Shown here piece after piece: positions 1-4,792 of a stretch of 7,935 bases of DNA. The stretch spans positions 1-7,935 of the forward strand of contig JBATEB010000102.1 in the NCBI GenBank assembly GCA_049663805.1, given 5' to 3'. This DNA is from VBDM01 sp049663805. Its GTDB lineage: Bacteria > Pseudomonadota > Gammaproteobacteria > Burkholderiales > SG8-39. Both the position numbers and the translations under genes were made by a program. Within the stretch, counting starts at the first letter, position 1; each line of letters opens with the position of its first letter. The notes below the pieces were generated by a model. The model made no database searches, had not been told where the DNA came from, and saw only the letters and a program-made list of their open reading frames with translations.

Positions 1-2
1 GC

Positions 3-605
3 GACATCCGCGAAGAACCGGTGATGGACATCGCGGCCATCTACCACCGGAACGATCCGATCATTCTCGGCTGCCCGCCCCAGCGCCCGCCCGAGGAACA
101 GGCGCGCTACCGCGCGGTCACGCGCTCGGCCCTGATCCGCAAGTACATCCAGCAGGCAGGCGTTCCGGACGTGACCGCGGTCTGGGCCCATGAGGCCGGC
201 GGCTCGCGCCTGCTGCTGGGAGTTTCCATCAAGCAGCGTTACCCGGGACACGTCAAGCAGGCCGGACACGTGGCCGCGATGTGCCACGCCGGCGCCTATG
301 CGGGAAAGTACGTGATCGTGGTGGACGATGACATCGATGTGAGCAATCTCGAGGAGCTGATATGGGCGATGCTCACCCGTTCCGATCCGGCCACCTCCAT
401 CGACATCATCACCAACACCTGGAGCACGCCGCTCGATCCGCGCATTCCGCCGGAGGAAAAGGAAAAAGGCAACAACACCAATTCCCGGGCGATCATCGAC
501 GCCTGCCGGCCCTTCCACTGGCGCGACAGGTTTCCGAAGGTGAACATGCCGAGCCCGGAGAAGGCGCGCGTGGCGAGGGAGAAATTCGGGTATCTGCTCG
601 TTTGA
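3..605 (+). CDS. UbiD-family decarboxylase, C-terminal 200 residues (5' end outside window)
   Basis: The reading frame is open from base 3 and ends at TGA 603-605. The GTG/ATG pair at 21-26 lies inside the gene and is not a start, because UbiD proteins are about 450-520 residues and the conserved sequence continues to the window edge. The visible part matches the UbiD C-terminal region: DPIILGCPPQRPP near the edge, then the hallmark VIVVDDDIDVSNLEELIWAMLTR (around residues 104-126 of the fragment), a SIDII...STPLDPRIPP stretch and RAIIDACRP. UbiD enzymes use prenylated FMN and a divalent metal to decarboxylate, or sometimes carboxylate, aromatic and alpha,beta-unsaturated acids. The catalytic Arg/Glu/Glu region lies upstream of the window, so activity cannot be verified. 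A nearby benzoyl-CoA reductase makes a role in anaerobic aromatic metabolism plausible (inference); a ubiquinone-pathway UbiD is the alternative. The MIP18 gene follows after 49 nt. Confidence 0.9.
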   Translation, partial: DIREEPVMDIAAIYHRNDPIILGCPPQRPPEEQARYRAVTRSALIRKYIQQAGVPDVTAVWAHEAGGSRLLLGVSIKQRYPGHVKQAGHVAAMCHAGAYAGKYVIVVDDDIDVSNLEELIWAMLTRSDPATSIDIITNTWSTPLDPRIPPEEKEKGNNTNSRAIIDACRPFHWRDRFPKVNMPSPEKARVAREKFGYLLV

Positions 606-640
606 GGGACCGGGCCGCCTTCGCCCGGGCCCGCCCGTCG

Positions 641-646
641 AGGAGG
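641..646 (+). promoter_or_regulatory. Shine-Dalgarno that points to a CTG start
   Basis: AGGAGG is a consensus ribosome-binding site placed 8 nt before CTG 655. The frame has no ATG, GTG or TTG between the end of the UbiD gene and GTG 718. The site therefore supports initiation at the rare codon CTG for the MIP18-family gene. Confidence 0.65.
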
Positions 647-654
647 GAATCCGC

Positions 655-987
655 CTGACAGCGCAAGCCGACCCGGTTGAGCTCACGGAGGAGGCGATCC
701 GCGACGCGCTGCGATTCGTGGTCGATCCCGAAGTGGGATTGAACGTGGTGGATCTCGGCCTGGTGTACGGTATCGACGTGAGCGCGGATCGCATCGGCGT
801 GCGCATGACCATGACGACGCCGGCCTGTCCCCTGGGCGACACCATCATGGAATCGGCGCGCGCCGCGATCCGCGCCGCCGCACCGGGCGTTTCCGAGATC
901 GAAATCGCGCTGGTGTGGGATCCTCCCTGGAATCCGGACATGATGTCGGAGATCGCGCGCGGGCACTTCGGCTGGCCCGGGGGCTGA
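655..987 (+). CDS. MIP18/DUF59 family protein (Fe-S cluster assembly type), probable CTG start
   Basis: The protein is 110 residues from CTG 655, a normal length for a stand-alone MIP18/DUF59 (SufT/PaaD-like) domain. Starting at the first conventional codon, GTG 718, would remove the family's first helix (LTEEAIRDALRFV) just before the hallmark DPEVGLNVVDLGLVYGI. The upstream AGGAGG fits only CTG. The conserved TTPACPLGD motif (cysteine near residue 57) carries the family's functional Cys, and VWDPPWNPDMMSE is the usual C-terminal signature. Members help deliver or mature Fe-S clusters; PaaD serves the phenylacetyl-CoA epoxidase. Here the gene sits between a UbiD decarboxylase gene and a membrane protein gene, so its client is unknown. 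The family call is firm, the specific role is not. Confidence 0.88.
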   Translation: MTAQADPVELTEEAIRDALRFVVDPEVGLNVVDLGLVYGIDVSADRIGVRMTMTTPACPLGDTIMESARAAIRAAAPGVSEIEIALVWDPPWNPDMMSEIARGHFGWPGG

Positions 988-1004
988 AAGCGCGCGGCGC
1001 CGGC

Positions 1005-2111
1005 GTGAAAAGCGAGATCAGCCCGGCGCTGAGACTGCCGCTGCTCGCGGCCGGGTTCATTGCCCTCGTCCTGGGCGTCGGCGCAGGGCTCGCGCGCATG
1101 GGCTGGCCGTTCCCGCTGCCCGACCCGCGACTCGTCATCTGGCACGGGCCGCTGATGGTCGCCGGGTTTTTCGGCACGGTGATCAGCCTCGAGCGCGCGG
1201 TCGCGCTGGGGCATCGCTGGGCCTACCTCGCGCCGCTTGCCGCCGCGCTCGGCGCGCTGGCGCTGGTCGCGGCGATGCCCCTTGCCGCGATGCTTCTTTT
1301 CGTCGCGGCGGGAGTCGTGCTCCTGGCTGCGTCGCTCGCGATCTTCCGGCGGCAGCCCGCGCTGTTTACCCTCACACCCGTCCTCGGCGCAGCCTGCTGG
1401 ACCGCGGGAAACGGCCTGTGGCTGTCGGGAGCGGCGGTGTCCGCCGGCGTATCGTGGTGGGTCGGGTTTCTGGTGCTGACCATTGCCGGGGAACGGCTCG
1501 AACTGTCCCGGCTTCTGCCGCCCGCGCCCCTCGCGCGGACGCTGTTCGCCGTCATCGTCGCGGCGATCTGCTGCTCGCTGATCGTGTCCCTGCCGTTTCC
1601 GCGGGCGGGAGCGGCAGCGCAGGCGGCGGGATTGCTTGCGCTCGCATTGTGGCTCGGGCGGCAGGACATCGCGCACCGTACGGTGCGCGAGCGCGGACTG
1701 ACGCGGTTCATTGCCGTGTGCCTGCTCTCGGGCTATGTCTGGCTCGGAGCGGGCGCGGCGCTCCTGCTCGCCAACGGCATTGCCGCAACCTCCGGCGCCT
1801 ACGACGCCGGATTGCACGCCATCCTGCTCGGCTTCGTGTTTTCGATGGTGTTCGGCCACGCGCCGATCATCTTCCCGGCGGTGACGCGCGCGACGATGCC
1901 CTACCACTGGAGCTTCTACATCCCGCTGGTGCTGCTACAGGCCTCGCTGGCGGTGAGGATCGCGGGCGATGTTTCCGAGGCGGCCGAATGGCGCCGTGTC
2001 GGCGCAATGGCCAATGCGGCGGCCCTGCTCCTGTTCGTGCTCGGGACCGTCACGGCGGTGGTGCGCGGAAAACTCGCCGCGCGCGGAAGAATCGCCGACG
2101 GCCGGGGTTAA
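1005..2111 (+). CDS. NnrS-like polytopic membrane protein, about 12 transmembrane helices
   Basis: From GTG 1005 the protein is 368 residues. The frame stays open back to GTG 915, but that extension runs inside the MIP18 gene and adds a charged stretch before the first helix, so 1005 is preferred. Its ribosome-binding site is weak. About twelve hydrophobic segments are visible, roughly at 10-32, 44-68, 72-90, 93-114, 119-141, 149-160, 179-197, 203-218, 233-259, 266-290, 302-319 and 335-353. Histidines near helix ends (H47 in WHGPLM, H271, H285 in FGHAPIIFP, H301) are candidate metal or heme ligands, like those of NnrS, a heme/copper membrane protein tied to nitric-oxide and denitrification physiology. 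Similarity to NnrS was judged by topology and His pattern only, so the call is tentative. The gene follows the MIP18 gene by 17 nt. Its TAA overlaps the stop of the convergent Rrf2 gene. Confidence 0.7.
   Translation: MKSEISPALRLPLLAAGFIALVLGVGAGLARMGWPFPLPDPRLVIWHGPLMVAGFFGTVISLERAVALGHRWAYLAPLAAALGALALVAAMPLAAMLLFVAAGVVLLAASLAIFRRQPALFTLTPVLGAACWTAGNGLWLSGAAVSAGVSWWVGFLVLTIAGERLELSRLLPPAPLARTLFAVIVAAICCSLIVSLPFPRAGAAAQAAGLLALALWLGRQDIAHRTVRERGLTRFIAVCLLSGYVWLGAGAALLLANGIAATSGAYDAGLHAILLGFVFSMVFGHAPIIFPAVTRATMPYHWSFYIPLVLLQASLAVRIAGDVSEAAEWRRVGAMANAAALLLFVLGTVTAVVRGKLAARGRIADGRG
1669..1690. repeat. Perfect 22-nt palindrome inside the membrane-protein gene
   Basis: The arms TCGCGCACCGT and ACGGTGCGCGA are exact reverse complements with no spacer. 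The repeat encodes the hydrophilic loop around DIAHRTVRE between predicted helices 8 and 9. It may be coincidence of GC-rich coding, an mRNA hairpin or a protein-binding dyad. Confidence 0.9.
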
Positions 2112-2563
2112 CCGCGTCGCGTCTTTTTCGGGGGGACCTGCTCTCCGGCAGTGCGTCCGTGACGCGCGATCAGCCGGAGCATGGTGCTGACGGTGATCGA
2201 GCGGAAGGTCGCCTCGGCGATCTCGTCGATCTCCGTGAGCACGACCCCGAGCGCCCGTCCGACGTTCGTGGAAGCGCCGGGCTGGTGCTCGCGGCCGGTG
2301 CGATCGCCGAGATCCTCGAACAACTCGATGACATCCATGAGCGTAAGACGCTTCACGTTCCCGCCGAAGCGGTATCCCCCGCCGACGCCCCGGGTCGATT
2401 CGAGGATTCCGGCACGCACGAGTTCACGCAGCACTTTGGCGAGGTGGTGCGTCGACACCTCGTACTTTGCCGCGATGTCGGCGGCGGAAATCGCGCGCTC
2501 CGGGTTGGCCGCAAACTCCAGCACGCTGTACAGGGCGAGGCTGGTGCTGATCTGGAGTCTCAT
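2108..2563 (-). CDS. Rrf2-family transcriptional regulator lacking cysteine ligands (BadM-like candidate)
   Basis: This 151-residue protein has the Rrf2 winged-helix layout. The opening is MRLQISTSLALYSVLEFAA, the recognition region is ISAADIAAKYEVSTHHLAKVLRELVRAGILES (about 25-56), and the wing is RGVGGGYRF (58-66). It is followed by LTLMDVIELFEDL and a dimerisation helix. IscR, NsrR and RirA carry three cysteines after this point for an Fe-S cluster; here the equivalent stretch (about 84-105) has none, and the whole protein contains no cysteine. It therefore probably senses something other than a Cys-ligated cluster. BadM of R. palustris is an Rrf2 repressor of benzoyl-CoA reductase genes, and this gene lies 40 nt downstream of a GNAT gene in a window with bcr genes, so a BadM-like role is a reasonable inference. 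The start is ATG 2561-2563, preceded by a modest GGAAG. Confidence 0.9.
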   Translation of the reverse strand: MRLQISTSLALYSVLEFAANPERAISAADIAAKYEVSTHHLAKVLRELVRAGILESTRGVGGGYRFGGNVKRLTLMDVIELFEDLGDRTGREHQPGASTNVGRALGVVLTEIDEIAEATFRSITVSTMLRLIARHGRTAGEQVPPKKTRRG

Positions 2564-2603
2564 CCCGGGGCTTCCGCCAAGTCAGCGCCATCCGCCGGCA
2601 TTC

Positions 2604-3083
2604 TCAGCCGAGGTCCTTCTCGAGCGGGATGACCGGTGAGGCCATCATCGCCTGGCTGCGGAAAAACGACAGCACCAGGCTGTTGTCGCGCGCGATCAGC
2701 GTGCGCACCTTGTCCACGCCGGCATGGCGAAAGCCGTCGCACATCGCCTCGAGCAGCCGGGTGCCGACCCCGGCGAGCCGTGCCCCCGGGCGAACGTTGA
2801 TGCCGAATACCCACCCGCAGGGCGCGGAACCGAATTCCCAGTCGCGCACTTCGCCCATGATGAAGCCCTGGATTTCACCGCCGGACTCGGCAACCAGGAA
2901 CAGGCGTTGCCGGCTGCGGCCCGCCCCATAGCGGTGGAACAGCTCATACCAGTAGTCGGTCTTCTTCTTCCCGGTGATATCGGAGTCGATCGCGATCACC
3001 TGATCGAGGTCGGCAGCCGCGACCGGGCGTATCCTCACGCCGGCGAGCGCACGCGGCGGCCCGGTCACGAGGCGACGCGCCAT
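2604..3083 (-). CDS. GNAT N-acetyltransferase (BadL-like candidate)
   Basis: A single GNAT domain fills this 159-residue protein. VRIRPVAAADLDQVIAID (about 16-33) is the N-terminal strand and helix. IQGFIMGEVRDWEFG (71-85) is the central strands, and INVRPGARLAGVGTRLLEAM (95-114) holds the acetyl-CoA pyrophosphate loop with R102, G105 and G107. The end is hydrophobic rather than the usual GF/Y-x-x tail. The sequence resembles both GNAT domains of the divergent double-GNAT gene, sharing the ID/VD-x3-x-G, GFIM/GYVL and D/G-E-FG landmarks. It is the first gene of a two-gene unit with the Rrf2 regulator. BadL of R. palustris, a GNAT from a benzoate cluster, acetylates aromatic acyl-CoA ligases; a similar target is inferred here and not shown. 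The start is ATG 3081-3083 with a weak ribosome-binding site. Confidence 0.88.
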   Translation of the reverse strand: MARRLVTGPPRALAGVRIRPVAAADLDQVIAIDSDITGKKKTDYWYELFHRYGAGRSRQRLFLVAESGGEIQGFIMGEVRDWEFGSAPCGWVFGINVRPGARLAGVGTRLLEAMCDGFRHAGVDKVRTLIARDNSLVLSFFRSQAMMASPVIPLEKDLG

Positions 3084-3103
3084 GGTGCGCTTTCGCCGCG
3101 GGA

Positions 3104-3119
3104 ATTGATCTGGATCAAT
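3104..3119. promoter_or_regulatory. FNR/ANR/AadR-type binding site
   Basis: TTGAT-N4-ATCAA (3105-3118) is an exact match to the FNR-family consensus. The dyad extends to seven base pairs per arm, ATTGATC-TG-GATCAAT. It lies in the divergent region between the GNAT-Rrf2 unit and the hemerythrin operon, in locally AT-rich DNA. Its centre (3111.5) is about 30-40 nt before plausible -10/start positions for the rightward operon, as expected for class II activation. For the leftward gene it sits only about 21 nt before the ATG, so there it would more likely repress or be neutral. Confidence 0.85.
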
Positions 3120-3135
3120 AGTGGCATTTCATTAC

Positions 3136-3143
3136 CATATTAG
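3136..3143 (+). promoter_or_regulatory. Possible -10 element of the hemerythrin operon
   Basis: The AT-rich stretch CATATTAG offers -10-like hexamers (CATATT or TATTAG, each 4 of 6 to TATAAT) at the distance from the FNR-type dyad expected for a class II dependent promoter. No good -35 is present, which suits an activator-dependent promoter. The assignment is weak. Confidence 0.35.
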
Positions 3144-3228
3144 CATCGATTTCTTTTGCGAGGAGAGGGTGGCGCGCCGGCGCCGGCCGATGCCGGGCAG
3201 GGGCTGTCTTGCGCCCGGGAGAAATACC

Positions 3229-3750
3229 ATGGAGATCCAGCGCCAGACCTGCCGCCGGCTGCACGAAGAACACGAAGCGGTTTTCGATCTCCTGCGCAGG
3301 CTGCAGCGGGCGCTCGTCAATTCGAAGGCGGATGCGGTGCCCGATCTGCTCGATCCCGCGTGGGGCGCGCTGTGGCGGAACCTGCGCTCGGGCCTGGAGT
3401 TCGAGGTTGCGCGCCACTTCGATTTCGAGGAGCACTCGCTGTTCCCGCTTCTCACCGAAGCCGGCGACGGCGAACTGGTCGAGATGCTGAACGCGGATCA
3501 CGAGGCCATCCGTGGGGTGACCGCGCCGCTGCTCGGACTCCTCGGCCAGGGCGAAAGGCGCAGGCTGGACGCCTTCGGCTGGGCGTCTTTGAGGAGGCTC
3601 GGGCTGGAATTGTGCGACCGTCTCAGCGAGCATGCGCTGAAAGAGGAGCAGGCCATGCTGCCCGCGCTCGACGAGGCACTCACCGAGGAGGCAGATCGCC
3701 GGCTGTTTGCGGCGTATGCGGGGGGAGAGGCGGCGGCGAGCCAACCGTGA
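3229..3750 (+). CDS. Hemerythrin HHE-domain protein
   Basis: From ATG 3229 this is a 173-residue, single-domain helical protein. The frame is open back to GTG 3121, but that would encode the promoter region; GGGAGA at 3217-3222, six nt before ATG 3229, settles the start. Candidate diiron ligands appear in the family order: H12 and H15 in LHEEHEAVFDLL, H63, E67/E68 and H69 in HFDFEEHSLFPLL, H91 in LNADHEAIR, and H135 with E139/E140 in SEHALKEEQAMLP. Such proteins bind O2 or NO reversibly or act in iron and redox sensing; which applies here is unknown. Encoded behind an FNR-type site and first in an operon with GNATs, it could protect or sense for oxygen-labile enzymes. Its TGA overlaps the GTG of the next gene (GTGA). 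Confidence 0.88.
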   Translation: MEIQRQTCRRLHEEHEAVFDLLRRLQRALVNSKADAVPDLLDPAWGALWRNLRSGLEFEVARHFDFEEHSLFPLLTEAGDGELVEMLNADHEAIRGVTAPLLGLLGQGERRRLDAFGWASLRRLGLELCDRLSEHALKEEQAMLPALDEALTEEADRRLFAAYAGGEAAASQP

Positions 3751-4781
3751 AGAAGGCCATGGAAAACGCGCTCCGGAGCGGAACGGCCGACGTCGGGCTG
3801 CGCCCCCTCGCTTCCGGGGACTTCGACGACGCCGTTGCGATCGATGCCGCGATCCTGGGACGCAGAAGGCGCGCCTATTTCGACGGGCGCCTGAAGGCCG
3901 CGCTCAAAGCGCCGGAGGATCATGTCCAGTTCGCGGCCGTGCGTGAAGGCAAGCTCGCCGGCTACGTGCTCGCGCGTCGCATGGCCGGTGAATTCGGTCG
4001 CACCGAGCCGGCGCTTCGGCTCGAGACCCTCGGCGTGTGGCCGGAGCGGCAGGGCCGCGGTATCGGCATGCGGCTGCTCGGTGAGCTGGAGCGCTGGGGG
4101 TTGAAGCACGCGATTCGCCAGATCCGCACTACCTCGGACTGGCGCAATCATGCCCTGCTCGGTTTCCTGGACCGCGCCGGATTCGAGCTCGGCCGCAATC
4201 AAATTATCGACTGCGCGGTGCACGCCGAGCGGCTCGGCCGGCTGGAGTCCGCCGATGCCGTTACCTCCCGCGCGCAGCGCGGCGAAGGTACCGAAGTCGA
4301 CTACGGCGCGCCCGCCTCGAACGATTTCGAGACGCTCGCGCGCGACCGGGCGGAGGTGCGCGGCCTCGCGCCCGGAGATCTCCAGGACATCATCGCCGTC
4401 GACCGGGAGATCACCGGCCGCAGCCGGGAAAGTTACCTCACCCGGCTGTTCGAGGAAGCATTGAACGACTCGGCGATCCGGGTCTCGCTCGTCGCGATGC
4501 AGGAGATGGCCGTGGGATTCATCATGGCGAAGACGGATTTCGGCGATTTCGGACGCACCGCGCCCACCGCGGTGATCGATACCATCGGGGTGCATCCCCA
4601 ATTCGCCGGCAGCGGTATCGGCACCGCCATGCTCTCGCAGCTTTTCGTCAATCTGCACGCGCTGCACGTCGAGCGCGTCGAAACGGTCGTTGCGCCGGAG
4701 AATTTCGATCTGCTCGGGTTTTTCTACAAGGCGGGGTTTTCGCCCAGCCAGCGGCTTGCGCTCGTCAAACGCCTTACCTAG
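3747..4781 (+). CDS. Tandem double-GNAT acetyltransferase
   Basis: The protein is 344 residues if it starts at GTG 3747, which overlaps the hemerythrin stop by four nt; ATG 3759 is an alternative four codons later. It holds two GNAT domains. The first (about 16-160) has VGLRPLASGDFDDAVAID, LAGYVLARRMAGEFG and LGVWPERQGRGIGMRLL, with the Q/R-x-x-G-x-G loop at 102-107. The second (about 202-344) has AEVRGLAPGDLQDIIAVD, AVGFIMAKTDFGDFG and IGVHPQFAGSGIGTAML, with the loop at 285-292, and ends LLGFFYKAGF. A roughly 40-residue polar linker separates them. Both loops look intact, so both domains may bind acetyl-CoA. Both resemble the divergent single GNAT, which suggests duplication within the locus. 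Substrates are unknown; protein lysine acetylation is inferred from BadL. The stop merges with the next gene's ribosome-binding site. Confidence 0.88.
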   Translation: MKKAMENALRSGTADVGLRPLASGDFDDAVAIDAAILGRRRRAYFDGRLKAALKAPEDHVQFAAVREGKLAGYVLARRMAGEFGRTEPALRLETLGVWPERQGRGIGMRLLGELERWGLKHAIRQIRTTSDWRNHALLGFLDRAGFELGRNQIIDCAVHAERLGRLESADAVTSRAQRGEGTEVDYGAPASNDFETLARDRAEVRGLAPGDLQDIIAVDREITGRSRESYLTRLFEEALNDSAIRVSLVAMQEMAVGFIMAKTDFGDFGRTAPTAVIDTIGVHPQFAGSGIGTAMLSQLFVNLHALHVERVETVVAPENFDLLGFFYKAGFSPSQRLALVKRLT

Positions 4782-4792
4782 GAGAAGTTGCG

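Noticed and set aside
915..1004. Upstream start (GTG 915) for the NnrS-like membrane protein
   Set aside because: The extension lies within the conserved C-terminus of the MIP18 gene and would put a charged tail before the first helix.
3123..3150. NsrR-like 11-1-11 operator in the AT-rich divergent region
   Set aside because: GCAT-containing half-sites are present, but spacing and symmetry do not fit the consensus, and the local Rrf2 protein lacks NsrR cysteines.
3121..3228. N-terminal extension of the hemerythrin gene from GTG 3121
   Set aside because: It would translate the promoter region and add 36 residues without family similarity; ATG 3229 has a good ribosome-binding site at 3217-3222.
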